Made by a program: the position numbers and the translations under genes
Assembly: GCA_002633005.1 (NCBI GenBank)
Contig: NMRA01000096.1
Span: 885,691 to 949,690 of the forward strand
Source: Phoronis australis
Lineage: Eukaryota > Phoronida > Phoronidae
Reading direction: 5' to 3'
DNA: 64,000 bases
The notes under the pieces: generated by a model
Told to the model about the DNA's origin: nothing
The model's input: only the letters and a program-made list of their open reading frames with translations
The model's database searches: none
Shown: one piece after another, positions 23,671 to 36,427 of the stretch
How positions within the stretch are numbered: position 1 is the stretch's first letter
Layout of the letters: every line of letters begins with the position of its first letter

Positions 23671-26600
23671 GAGACGAACCAATGTCTGATTTGGTCACAG
23701 GACCCCCCACCTCTCGAATCAGCCTCAAAAGTATCCCATTTAACGCGTCTATCGCTAACAGTCTCTCAATAAAATTGCTATTTTCATTTAACACAATCAA
23801 ACTCTAAATTCGTCCACATTTTGATGGTATCCTGTTTCAAGTAAAAATCGCGCAACCTTAGCTCTAGCTTGGTTCAAAGAATCTGCAAACGCACACACAA
23901 CAACCGGAGGGTACTCATATTTAGCACCGCTTTCCACAAAATCAACCAAATTCATTCGTCCTGGATAAGCAAGTGTTACACCATATGACTTGCTGAGTGA
24001 AACCATTTTCTTTGCTGATCTCCTCAAGGCGTCGCCATTGTATAATAAATATGGTAAAATGGCGAATCCAGAACACTTAGGTGTGAAAGTGCCAAACATG
24101 GTGCCCAGTTTGTCAATCCCGCACGACAAAATAGCGTTCAGGACAAACATGTCGGCACCATACACAGTTTTGGCGAGATCTTTTAAGGCGTTTCCAGGAG
24201 GCCTTGGATTTATCTCAAGAAGCTTCGGACACCCCTCCTCTTCCCACACAAGGTCAACATCATAAATCCCGTTGTGAAGACCCACGGCTCTGCAGCAAGT
24301 GAAAGCGGCCTCAATCAACTCTTCTTGCCTCTCAAGAGGCAGGCATCCCGGCATCGATAGCTCCGTGGCATGAAAGTACGGGACCGGGGCCGGCCCTCGC
24401 TCGGCCACGAATCCTCCAAGGAACTTTCCCTTGGCGATCGCTACGTCGACAGAATATTTCGTTCCCCGTATGTACGGCATTACGACGACCTGAGGAAAAA
24501 TAATGCGAATTTTATTGAAAAACATCAAATTTATTTCAGGCTTTTGGAATTGTTTACGACAACCTGGGCGTCAGCCTATCTGGTTAGCGCTACGAAGTAC
24601 GAATAGTCCCGAGAATCGATTGGATTGGTACAATTCTTAGATTTCGGAAACCTATTTTTTTGTCTGACAGGATTCGCTAAAACATGATTCTGGTTCCATT
24701 TACGAGTCTAATCCTAGGTCACGTAACAATTATTCATTGAAACCCACAGAGGTTCCCCGAGAGACAGCACGCTTACCCTGAGACTGAAAATGCTTCGTCT
24801 TCAAATCCTATACTAAAGTCGAGGGACACATAAATTATAACAGTAATTCATATATATTCATTTATATTTCACTATATCGGATGTGAAAACGTCCGCAGGT
24901 GGATTTCGTGAAAACGTGACTAACTTTGCAAATTCCCGGATGTTGGCATGTTTATAATGCTCTCCAAAGTTGAGCCCACAGAGTTGTCAGAAATACAAAC
25001 GAAAGTGTGACGATCCTGAAAAGTTTGGGAATGACATAATTACAGCAACTCTTTGATAATTTGGTAAATATGTTTCAGAAAGTATTGGCTTAAATTACAC
25101 CTTGCTCTCCTGTACGCATACTTGGAGAACGCACGTGAATTGGTTTGTTTACTCTGATCGAAACTAAATATTCAAGAAAACACAAAATAAATTTTCGGAT
25201 TGGTTGAATTTCCAAAATTTTATTATTCCAATCTGACAATACGAAGCATATACAAGGGTTGGCAAAGATTCAATGACCGCGTCTCCCAACTACGATCCCC
25301 AGAACCTGGACCATCAAATATCAAACCTGCTGCAAAAATTCCCATCCCCCCGCCTCTCAATTCCAAGCACATAGATGTGTCAGGCAGAGAGTCAGGTGGG
25401 CAATCTCCCCCGGGGCACGTATCATGTATCGTTTACATGCACCTTGAAAACAGGAGAACTTTAGCGTACATCCGGCTAAAAGTCCTGATTTGGCTCAAAG
25501 TACAGCTGTGTTTGTTTTCGTACCGCACAAAGAGGATTATCCAAAAAGAAACAGAAATCATTGTTTCACAGGAATTACAGAAAATGAGAATACTAAGAGA
25601 TACAAATCAGATCGAACCCTGGTATGGTAAAAAATCTGATCAACTGGCCTCGTTTTGAAGTTGTTCACCAGATACAATAATGCTGGATGCTAGACAGAAA
25701 ATGTGCGAGACTACCTCCGGCGGAATATTGCAGCGCCATCGCACATTCTGCGGGATTTACGTCAGGCGTCTGTAGTCGGGCACTTGCCGCACAGCCGTGT
25801 ACACTGCAACCGGGCTTTAATATTAGAGATGTTTTCGCCATTCTGATGCCAATAAAATTTTCTGCAACATATAGAGGGGAAAGGCAAACATCAAAGCCTT
25901 TGAAAAGCTGATCGAGGAACGATAAATCGTTGTTCATTTGTCGGACTTAGCTTCTTATTCTTTCGAAAGACGTTGCTTGGGTGCCGGTGGGCGACCAGTC
26001 GCCAGCTGTGTATGCGACGTCTTTCATGAAATTGATCCGTCCTATCTTTCAAAAACTTCTGGGTCAAACATAATATTTTTCTACCTCCGCGAAAATGGAA
26101 GAGATGAATCCAGGATATGGGAATTTAAACTCTTTTTCTGTTTCGAAATTACAAATCCTTTGATGTTTCGCCAATTCCCAAAGGAGGTCAAGTGACGTCA
26201 CCAATGACAGCCCTTTTCCTGTCTTTATATACATCCTTTCATGCCAAGGTAAGCACGAGGCATGAGCCACAAGGGGGAGGAAAGATGCATGTCTCAAGTT
26301 GGTGAATATACGCGGACTGAAGGAGCTGTCGAATAGTCAGGAAACCATTTAATTCGTACCAATTGTCATATTCATTTGATTACTACTAAAATTCGGGCAA
26401 CATCCGTAATCGCCGATTCTTGACACTTTCAATCAATTTTTGATTAATTCCGTGCTATTCGAATTCAGTTCCATAAATACTCTGTCGCAGGACCCACCTT
26501 TATCACAAAGCGGCTTCGTGCATCGCCCAGCGTTCGAAATACACACGGCACTGGTCCAGTGGCCTGGGGCTAGTGGATTTGCGGCCGGATCAGTTAACTT

Positions 26601-28475
26601 TCACATATAGGCCCTATGTGGACGTGGTCTCATATTCAAGTAACTGGCCCCGCGGGCCAGCACATTTATTTGCTGAAGGTCGGCCACTGGCGTCGTCACA
26701 AACTGGACGATGAAATTTTCAAAATTCTACTTATTCTCACAAATATGAAAATGTATCAATACCGGGCAATTTGTTGTCGTAATAAAAACCGAGCATAAAA
26801 AACGGTACTTACTTCATGTGAGTACACTATTTTTTGACAGAATTCGCCACCGCTTTTCATATCTCTCGTGAGATTCACCAGATGTCGCTCACAATCGCTC
26901 GCATTGTTCAGCAACTTACATCCGCTGGACCCACCGCCGTAGGACGGCTTCATGATGACCGGGAAGGATAAGTGGTGAAGGGCGCCCAGCAGCTCTTCTT
27001 TGCTTGTCACAGCATAGGTTTGCACTCCATGCTGAAGAAATTGTAATCATGAGAGTAGAGCCGTCAACGGTTAGTAATTGTAATGTACCTCTTTTAAAAC
27101 AATGTGGGTGGAGAACTAACGGTAGATTCCAAGGCTTCTTCTTTTGCCCAGACATTCTGCATACACTATTAACAGGAATTTCCGATAAAGTGACCATCAA
27201 CAGAAAACTGCCCATATGTGTTTCTTTTTTCGGAAACCAATGGCTACTTGAGATGTTTAGAATTCATTCCCCCAAAAATGTGTGCCATTAACTTTTTCAT
27301 TTTGTTGTCCTTAAAAGGACCACTGCTTTTGTGCATAAATTGATCAATTTTAGGTTGAAAAGTGACACTTTGGGACCGTTCACAGTTATCCTTATTTTCA
27401 CAAGTGTGTATACCGTACGCTTTAGGGAGGGCGGACTTGGCTACTATAGCGTGTCTTGACGTTATAAAAATAGCGATGCCAAAAAAACAAAAGGTTTTAT
27501 AATTACTTTTTCACATCGTAAAAACATAATGAAACAAATAACAGCAGAGTTTTCGCCAAGAACCAACCAGGCCTGCAGGGTGAACGACGTTTCGCAAGAC
27601 TACATTTGTACGGCGTTACTCGTCAGTGACCATCACTCACGGTCGCGAAAGCCACCGGATTCAATTAGTCTTTTTTACTGTCTCAATCGATCTACATCCG
27701 TATCACCTTGTAAACAGCCGATCTTACCTCGCCGAGATGTATCGCGTTAACCTGTGGGGAAGGTGAGAAACGAAGCAGCGACGTCAGTGGTTCCGGCTTG
27801 TGCGAACTATGAAGCTGCAAGGAAAGCGGGTATTCGTTTTTTCGATTTCCTCGAGAGCCCATAATGCTTCGGAAGTAACTCGCGGTAGTGAAGTATGAAA
27901 AGTACGCCGTTAATACTAAGTATGAGGCCGTAAAATTTCTTCGCGTGTCTGTCAGTGGCCTGCACTTCGTCGGATCGATTGTTGATCCGTTTTTGATTAT
28001 GGAGAATTGTAGTTGGCCAAGAAAACATAAGCAATTACAATTAATTCAAGGCGCGAGAACATAACGTTTTATATAACTTCTTGTTTGATGACTGGCTCGT
28101 TCGTTAGGTTTCTGTTTGGTCCCGGCTTCGGGTGTAGGATGTTTTCGCCACTTCTTTTTCTCACCCCTAAAAAACGTACATCGAAAGCACACCTTTTTTA
28201 GGTGCTGTGCAAAATCAGGATGCTCCGTGAGACACATCTGCGCTTCTCCAGGAATTCGCATCACTTGCGGAAGTTCGAGGCAGCAAACGGAAGCGTCATG
28301 AGTTAGCTCACTGACACCATGACAAGTTCAAGCGGTTTTCTGAACTATTCATATGTTCTGTTGTCTGTGCACGCTCGCGGAACCTCTCTATTATTTCTTG
28401 CGGTAAATTGGTCCTAGGCCTAGCGAACTTTGTAGGCTACGGTACGTTAAAATACCTAAAATCCGTAACAGCAAA
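23671..28475. repeat. Large direct repeat, unit B
   Basis: Matches unit A (17187-23669) except for the LINE insertion and scattered small changes. It starts directly after the N at 23670. It contains exons 4 and 3 of the complete ATP-grasp gene, and its right end passes smoothly into unique sequence that holds exons 2 and 1. Confidence 0.85.
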
Positions 28476-31400
28476 ATAAAATAACACGTTTGTTTATTAA
28501 CTCGATGTATTTTTAAGGGTTTTATGTCGAATTTTGATGATTTATTTGTGTAAGACGATGAATTCAAGCGGTAAGCGTGTTGTGAACTGCTGAACAGACT
28601 GCATTCGAACCTCTGACGTCATTGGGTAATTTCAACACCTTCACCTGCCGTCAGGTGTCAGGTAAAAGAGCTGAAGTTATCGAGTGGAACTACTCGATCT
28701 AAATTGATACAAAATAGGTTGTTATTTGGGTGGCATTCTCCTTTAAGGCCGTTTTGTTTCCCCTCGCTCTACACCCACTCCACTGACGTGAATACGTAAA
28801 GCATAATTATCATTTTCTACCTTTTATTACCTGGGCACGCTTTTTTTGCTGCAAAATGTATCTTTCTTCCGTTTAGAATAACATATGTTGTCAGATTGCA
28901 AGACTATTAGGATTGGCGCACATATTTAACGGTCGATAGCGTGACAGAAAACGAGCTAACTTCAAATTTGGCTGATATTTGAGAGCAAGGGCGTGACTGG
29001 GCTATATGAACTGATTAAAAGTACGCGTTGAATAACCAAAAGTTCGCGTTGATTAAGGAAACTACGCGTTGATTAAGCACATTCCAACGCGCAGAAAGGC
29101 CTGGAACCCGATAAACAGACTAAATTGCAATATTGAAAATATTTTTTTGCCAGTGAAACTGAATTTAACCTGCTCATCAAATATTTTTTAGGGTTTGTTC
29201 ATAAATATTTTTAATTTCTGTTGATATCAAAGATTTTCTTTTAGTTTCAAATTTCAAAAAACGATTTGTTAACTGCTCGCCACTTTGTCGATTTTTCTTT
29301 CACAAGGCAAAGCACGTCTCTTTATTTGGAATGGCAAGACATAGGAAATGGAAAATGTGACCTTCGACCACAAGTGACTTCAAGCAACTTACTGTGAGCA
29401 TATGAGCGCATTTATCATAGGTGGGAGGGAGATCAGAAACTCTGTGGTTACCACAGAGTTTTTCCTTCTTGCGTATTTCAAAAATCGTGAATTTGGAGAT
29501 TCTTTCTGGAAATTTCTAGAAAGTGAATTACTTTGTACTAGACGTTGCGAGATGGTACTATGGTCAGGAATTGGTTAAAAGATAGTTTTGAGGGGCTTTC
29601 GCGTTCTATGCCATGGGCGCTTCAGAGATAACACACTCGTACTCTTGCAAGTCGCTACTTACCGCCCATTTTATTTAGTTACATGACCTATATTACTTAT
29701 ATGAAGATTCCGACACTGATCCGGTGGGCGACAGTCAGTTGCCTGATCGGGACATTGTCTATTCTCTGTCTGCCAGGATTTGCTTTCAAAAATCAACAAT
29801 CAATTAACCATCGGGCAAAGTTAATTTTTCTTATCCCCAAGTGTTTTCTGATCTTAAGAGATACGTGGGATCTGTGCGTGGTCATGCTCCGGCTATATCC
29901 AATTGATAGTCCCCGTTGTGACACAAAATGTAGCACTCGACACATATGCCGAATGTGACAATACATGCCGTCAACATCGGTTCGAGTCTCGGTCGGGGGC
30001 AGAAATCTTTTCGGACTTGTATTTATTAGGTCACGTGATGTGACCAAAAAGACGGCGGATTGAACGGGATAAACTGCTTGCAACATCGCCATTTTTGCTC
30101 GGAACTCAATATGTGTCGAGGGTGACACTGAGACAACACCCACGCTGGTGAATAACCATATCTGCGTTCTCGTTGTTCCGTTTAAGATGCGTTGCACTTT
30201 TAAAAATTTGATTGTTTTTGCCATCACTCAATATAAGAAAAGTGTGAAACTCAAATCCTTCCTTTGATCAATTGTAGAGCCTAATCGTTTCGAAACTCTA
30301 GAACCATTCCGTAGATCGTGACCTAGTCGTCTGCTCTTTTCGAGAATTGCAAATCTCCTAAGATTTTTGAACATTGCTGTAAACAAATATGTCACGCTTG
30401 TACACACGTACTCCAGTTTCCTTACTTTCTGATTGGACTGTTACAAATTATGACGTCATCAAAATGCATATTACATGATTAAATATAAATTGGCCTCGTG
30501 AAACTTCGATAGAGCCTACTTTTGATAAACCTTTGCTTTTAACATTAGTCCAAGACGATTACGAAATTGATAATCCAAGAAAATTGTTCTTACTTTGGAA
30601 TAATTACTTGCACACAACACTTGCTGGCAGGCGAACTTGGACACGGCCGACTTCAAGCTTTGCACACTGTCACAAAGTAGACCCAAACTGGAGCAGATTT
30701 CCGCTTGAACGAGACGCATTAGTTGGCTCATACATAAACAGGCGTCAATCTGAAACGAATGCAATTTAATTTATAGTTTGATGCCGTTTGCAAAAACCGA
30801 AGACTAGCGCGAAGGTCCGTGTCAGCCATCTTTGCGTCCGTGCGTTGCTTCATAATCTGAGAAGGTAGCGGAAACGTTTCGTGAAATCTAAACCGTGTGT
30901 CAGTCACGATCTGAGGCTGGAATTTTTGTGAAGGCGCAGGAAGTGAACAAACGGGAGTCGGATTTGTTCCACCGAAAGAACCCGTTCACGACTCATGCAT
31001 TTCCCAAGATGCACAGAACGAGTCCTCGTCGTCTCCCTTCCTTTGTACAAGATACAACTTTGCGGCAATCTGGGTAAAAACTGGCTAAATAAACTAATTG
31101 GTTTACAGTACTTTTGGACCTCATTTTTGGAATCGGTAGGAAATTTGCCTGTCTTCAGAATCTAATGTTGGCTTTTAAGTTTAGTTAGTCGTGCATCAGC
31201 AGGGAAGTGGTGGTTTTGGGGTAAAAAGTGCCGATTTTGTGTTTTTGCCCCTTTTATCTTAACCTACATTGCTTTTCAGTAGGAGTGAAAGGGCCAAAAA
31301 TACAAGGCATAATAAAGTTTCTGTGCTCATCTGTAGGGCTTTTGATTTGAAATTACTGAAAAAATTGTCATGCTTTGCATACGGTTTTCGACAGAGTGAA

Positions 31401-34400
31401 GAAAAGGTGACGAATCCAGTGACATGTGTTTTGTTGCGCAAAACCCAGTGAAAACTGTTCTGGTCCCTCTTAGTTTGCAAGAAATACGAAGCGATGATGC
31501 CACGACACCTATAAGGCAAGACCCAGGGCTAGATTTTTATCACGTAACTTTCCAAATACACACGGCCGGAAATCCCTGTCAGGAAACTGTGGTCACTGCT
31601 CCACTGGCTGAGAAGAGTTGAGAAGAGTGTTACTAGGTGCCAACAGCTAGTTTTACGCTATATTGTCCTCTCATTTCATTGCTCAAATGAGGAAAACAAA
31701 GACTTTCGTGGGCAGACAGAATGATTCGCGATACACAAGCACATACAATAGACAATAGTCATTCTTCATCCGCAGACATTGGCGTTGTTTTGATTCCGAA
31801 CCAAACAATACTATTTTTGTGAATGACTAAGGGATCCGCCGGGTTGAACGTTCCCTTATTGTTTTACAGGTAAATGTTAAGTATTTACTATGCGGGCTTG
31901 ATGAGTTCATCTACGAACATAACATATGGCGTACAGGCCAGTAGGTCAAATAAAAACGTTGGTCAATGAAGAAAGTCTTCTCTTGCCAATCATTGTCAAT
32001 GCTGCACAGCCTTGCAGACTTCATACAAGCAACAAACTTGTTGGAAAAGATTTCCAAGTTTACATGTCACTATTCCGAAGGTTCACTACTCCATAGGTCC
32101 GCTACTCCAAAGGTTCACTACTCCGAAGGTTCGCTACCTTCAAAAGCTCACTACTTCGAATGTGTACAACTTCAAACCACAATTCCGACAGTTCATTACT
32201 CTAATTGTCTGCTAATGAGTCGGAACTGACATGAATAAAGTATTGTATTTTTGTCCATTTAGTAACCATTTAAAGGGTGTGCAAGAGTTGAAGTTCTTAA
32301 AACATTGATTACATTATTTATAAATCAATGAGCTCAGTTCCTATCACTTCCACTCGGGATTCTTGAATCTAACTAACGACTCATTCAAGCATGGACATCT
32401 AGGGCACGGGTCAGGGCTGCGCTGATCAAAGGCGGTTTTAAAATTAAGATTAAATGGGACCCTCTTACTTCGTGGAGATTGGCGGGGACTTTTAACTTCA
32501 TTAATTTTCTACCCGGTCGCGTGCGTGGTTTGGCAGTGGGTGAGGTTGAAGCGCAGCGGCTCTAAAGTTTTCAGTCTCGCTGTGAAATGATGTGATCTTG
32601 ACAAGGATTTGATGATGTATCGTGGTTGATAATTCATCAATATTCCTACTTCATAATCTTTTAAAAATGAAAGTACTTACTCATTTTTCAGTATTCGTAA
32701 GACATGCGGGCAATTTCGCATGCACAAGAAATCCAAACAAAGTGTTTTAGTACCCGAGGGTTGTTTTCGGTATAGACACACCACTCAGTACATTTAATAG
32801 TCGTAGTATCGTTAACTTTGCATGTAAAAGTGTATAAATTACACGCGAGTCCGAAATTTTTGATATTTTCGGAGTAGTGATCCTCCGGAGTAGTGAACCT
32901 TCAAAGTAGTGAACCTTCGGAATAGTGAACCTTATGAGTAGAGAACCTTCGAAATAGTGAGCTGTTCCCGTTTCCAGCGATGTAAGCAACTTAAACAACA
33001 CGCAAATTTACAACCAGATAAAATTTTCGTCAAGTCGTTCTCTCAGTGACTTCATATTTCCGCCCGAGTATGTAATGAGGTGTAATCACTCATTTAGGCT
33101 AAACAAGCCTGGTTTAAAAGTTTGGTAGTCGAGGTAAGGATTTTTGTTGCATTCAAGAGTTTAAATAAATCGTTAATTGGTCATTAATTAGTAGTCGTCT
33201 TAATTAATAACCCCAGGCATTTTCGTGTCGTTAAGTTGCATCATTTTAATTTGGGTGGTGATTAGAATGAAATAAACTTGAAACGGATGGTGCACTCGTA
33301 ATTTTATTTAAATGGATTTTTGGCCCTCTTTTGGACCCCACAGGGACCAAAGCCCAGGATTGCGTAACTTAAGATGCCTCTTTCGTTTAATGGTTGGTGA
33401 TTTACAATAGAATTAAGCACTCAAACCTTTTTCACTCAAAAGTGTGAATAAACTCCTGCTGGCTCTCCAACTAACAGCACTGATTGAAAAGTGGCCAATA
33501 CGTTTTAGGATGGTGATTGCCAAGTGCACACCTTACACAGGGTCTCCGCTTGTGCACCAGACTACCTGACGGACCCTGCTTGATGCGCGATTACGTTTTG
33601 ATAGAGAAAGTGTAGATCTATTTTAGGAGCCAATTTCTCAGAAAATGCCAAATCAGTAATTAACGCGTCAACATTGTAAGCTGCTCATACAGGTCTCTTA
33701 AAAAAACAGAAGTGAATACATTTTACACGCTCAACTGGTTTCGTAGGTCACATAGCATAGGCGGATTTAGGTTGCCGCAAGGAAAATGAAAGAGCAACAA
33801 CGCGAAGCGTGAGGAAATATTGAGGCCAGTAAGAAGTAGGAGCGGTATCGAATGGGGGGACAGACAGCAAACAACCGTGTTCCCGTTTTTTTTTTAGTCC
33901 TCCGATAGACTTTGCGAACAGGAAGTGCTCATCCTCGGACCCCCGAAACTTTCGGGCCGCGTGTGCATACAATCGCGCTTTGCCCAATTCCCCGAGACAA
34001 CATATTGGCCCTCCTTATGTTATCCTAGATCCGCCACTGCATAGTAAGATATTTGAGAGTGAACGTGGTCACTATTTGAGCATATCATGTGCTTCGCTTG
34101 AAACGCATGCCGAACTCGGATCTCTCAAGAAAGTTGTTCTACGGGACCTCTCAAGTCCATGGGTGGCGCGCCATAGGGGGCTGGGGGAGGGGCTATAGCC
34201 CCACTTTTTCAGTGCTGTTCCGCCCATGGTCTATAGGCAGTGCACCACTCTGGGAGGGGGGGGGCTGGGGGCTTTAGCCCCCCACTTTTTTAGTGCTGCG
34301 CCGCCCATGAAGTCATAGTTTATACTTGCCTTTAGGTCGTTTGTCTGGAGCCATTCGATAACGCCGTCCGCTACTGCTTTCTCTGGTCGCTGGTCCCAGT

Positions 34401-34626
34401 TTTCCAACACCCTTTCAGTGACAAATACATCCACAATGCCCATATCCGCGAGTTGCTCGATCCATACCTGATCCCCCGTTCTCGATTGAAGGACCATGTA
34501 CAATGATTTCAATCCAAGGTTTTTTAACATTGCCCATACCGAAGTGTTCAAATCTGCTTCTTGTGTTATAAATAATCTGTTACCTATGTAAAGTAACCGC
34601 TTCTCCCTCAAAGCTAATTCCGCCAT
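23797..34626 (-). CDS. ATP-grasp amide/peptide ligase, four exons, complete
   Basis: Exons (minus strand): 34626-34330, 30749-30594, 27031-26813, 24489-23797, giving 454 residues. All junctions are phase 0. Intron 1 has a GC donor (AAAG/GCAAGT); the others are GT-AG with strong sites. Joining the exons gives the usual ATP-grasp order: a pre-ATP-grasp domain (RLLYIGNRLFI from about residue 10), a second helix block (LMRLVQAEICSSLGL, about 109-123), the glycine-rich ATP loop KPSYGGGSSG (179-188), the VVVMPYIRGTKYSVDV strand (225-240) and the catalytic core with Asp303 and LLEINPRPPG (Glu316, Asn318, Arg320). The family couples a carboxylate to an amine through an acyl-phosphate. Closest known types by motif are carnosine-synthase-like and bacterial L-amino-acid ligases; the substrate is unknown. 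Length is right for a stand-alone enzyme and much shorter than carnosine synthase. It has no signal peptide, so it is probably cytosolic. The exon joins are my prediction. Confidence 0.75.
28476..30593. other. Intron 2 of the ATP-grasp gene, no internal gene seen
   Basis: Unique sequence between unit B and exon 2. It holds a perfect palindrome at 29437-29461 and GGTCACGTGATGTGACC at 30029-30045 (an inverted repeat containing an E-box). The 91-codon plus-strand frame at 29683-29958 has no recognisable domain. Confidence 0.4.
29437..29461. repeat. Perfect short palindrome
   Basis: AAACTCTGTGGT, one spacer T, then ACCACAGAGTTT: two perfect 12-base arms. It could fold into a hairpin or be a dimeric protein site. 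It lies in intron 2 of the ATP-grasp gene. Confidence 0.8.
30750..32067. other. Part of ATP-grasp intron 1, nothing recognised
   Basis: AT-rich sequence with short frames only (for example 30895-31077 and 31259-31519). No domain, RNA gene or repeat family is recognised. Confidence 0.4.
32068..32202 (+). repeat. Minisatellite array, about 16-bp unit, left arm
   Basis: Degenerate tandem copies of CACTACTCCGAAGGTT. The same unit appears in reverse complement at 32868-32960, so the two arrays form an inverted pair about 0.8 kb apart. Both lie in intron 1 of the ATP-grasp gene. Confidence 0.75.
32868..32960 (-). repeat. Minisatellite array, about 16-bp unit, right arm
   Basis: Copies of AACCTTCGGAGTAGTG, the reverse complement of the unit at 32068-32202. 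The pair could be the subterminal repeats of one non-autonomous element spanning about 32.0-33.0 kb, although I could not define clear ends or target duplications. Confidence 0.75.
32961..33755. other. ATP-grasp intron 1, nothing recognised
   Basis: Runs from the right minisatellite arm to the MITE at 33756. No gene, RNA or repeat family is recognised. Confidence 0.35.
33756..34039 (+). mobile_element. MITE, CATAGGCGGAT...CCGCCACTG family, copy 1
   Basis: Starts CATAGGCGGATTTAGG and ends CCTAGATCCGCCACTG, giving imperfect terminal inverted repeats around GGCGGATYTAGG. The direct repeat CATAG flanks it (33751-33755 and 34040-34044). Members at 39273, 42736, 43667 and 62993 share the interior (ctgccgcaag, gcgtgaggaaat, gcccaattccccgag). 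No coding capacity. Confidence 0.8.
34157..34309 (+). repeat. Tandem G/C-rich block beside ATP-grasp exon 1
   Basis: Two related units (about 34174-34228 and 34255-34309), each with gggggctgggg, then ggct(at/tt)agcccc, then agtgctg and ccgcccatg. Each unit can fold because of the gggct...agccc palindrome. The second unit ends about 20 bp from the GC splice donor of ATP-grasp exon 1. Confidence 0.7.
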
Positions 34627-36427
34627 ATGACCGCACAACACCGGAGACAGATCTTACCGTCGACTCACTACAGGGAATGGACTAGTGTAGGCTGTGTTTG
34701 CGCGCTGACTTGGAGCGCGGCGAGGCTAAGGTCACGGGGGTACTCTGATATTCTTAGCGGGAGTTGTGCAACAGAAGCATTTGGATATTTCATGAGAGAA
34801 ACACCCTTTCGTAGAAGTTTTGTTAGGATAATCTACAGTAAACAGTGTTTAATATTTGGATACATATATGAATTTGTTTTTATATACGCAGTTCAGTTGC
34901 CAACCAAATTCTTGTTGCAGGAGTTTACACAAGGGGTAGCGTTTTTCGTCGGGCAAAGGCGGTTGCGCAACGCTCCTTTCTAAATGCGACAAAGCAGCTC
35001 AGTGGTTGCGTCACGGACAAAACGAAAAATGTAGACAAGCCGTAGAGTTACCTGCAAGGGTGCATTGCATGGTTTTTGATTTATATGTTTACTTCATTTA
35101 TGCTCGACTGAATCATGGCGTACTGTGATGTAGCCCATGTGGGTCAACGTAGCTATACGTTCCCTGTTGTATGAAAACCGGACACATGTAGCCATATAGG
35201 CGATACGTGTGTAAGTACACCAACCCTAGAGGTCGTGTAAATGTAAATTTACGCAAGTGCACCTGGCACGTGTGAACGCCATTTAATCCAGGAAGGTCGG
35301 AATGGGATTTTATGATGATGATTAGGGAGAGTAGTCCATTCATCGCATTTTTAATTCACTTTCTCGCACATTCTCAGGACTAAAAACAGAAAACGATCAA
35401 TTGTATTCTATAGTGAAACAGCATTACACTGAACTTTCTCTACAAATCAAAAACCAGGTTTCGCAATAAATGAAGTAATGTACATAGAGTTGTTAACATG
35501 GTTGAAACAAATGTCAATGCCTATTGACATTCGTACCTCGGCGACATAGTGACGTTAATTTAACTTTTCATATTCAATTATGATATATCTATTTATCGAA
35601 TGATTGTTTTTAAGAAAATTTTCGGATTAAAATTGTATAAACAGATTTTCGATGACATCTGTTAGACATGAAGTGACTTATAACTTATTCTATTTGTTGT
35701 TAATTCATTAATTCATTTATTGAATAGTTATTTGTTAGCTGACCGATTTATTGGGTTCAAAACAATATTCTGCCTCAGACAACAAAAATAATAACAGACC
35801 ATAATTGACTGTGCAAATTCATGTTATTTACTGAGTGAAAACTCCTTCGTGACAAACATTGAATAGTTTCGATAAAATAAATGCCTATCATAAACATATC
35901 TTCATTGTTTTATTTTTATTCTTAGAAGTGCCCACAATAGCGTGCTTCTTAGTGATCTCAGAAATCCAAGAACTGGACTTGAGAAATGTTCTGCGATGTG
36001 GCCATATTCAGAGTCACCTTTTGAAGGTTTGTTCCATAAAATGGGCATTTTTAACCTTTATGAACACAGGCTATGCATTTAGTGAAAAGCTCATTTTGAT
36101 TGAATGTGCTTGAGTAATCTTGATCAAAATTGGTGAAAAAATATGATTTTAGACCGAAGTTAAGCAAATGTTTTTCACGAGATTCCATGTGCTCCTCCTA
36201 ATGTGACAGTGACTCGCCAGGTCATTTTTAAACTCTTAAAATATGGTTAATAAGTTCCATCAGGTATGTTGAGTCAGACTGGCTTATAGAAACAAAACAA
36301 ATCTCTTGAATCGCAGAACAACATCAAGATTCTATTTTCTATACATGGTCTAGACAAGAAGACTTAGCCTTGAAAACTAGCCCATTGCACGAATGGTTTT
36401 AGGTATTGTGAATAGAGACCAGCCTCT
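34627..36427. other. Upstream of the ATP-grasp gene, no gene recognised
   Basis: Sequence 5' of the proposed start codon, so the promoter should lie here, but I see no clear TATA box or initiator. Frames at 34627-34983 and 35343-35113 have no recognisable domain. Confidence 0.4.

Noticed and set aside
29909-30000. Possible tRNA (GTCCCCG/CGGGGGC ends and a GGTTCGAGTC B box)
   Set aside because: The ends pair, but D, anticodon and T stems do not fold and the length is about 92; probably coincidence or a decayed SINE.
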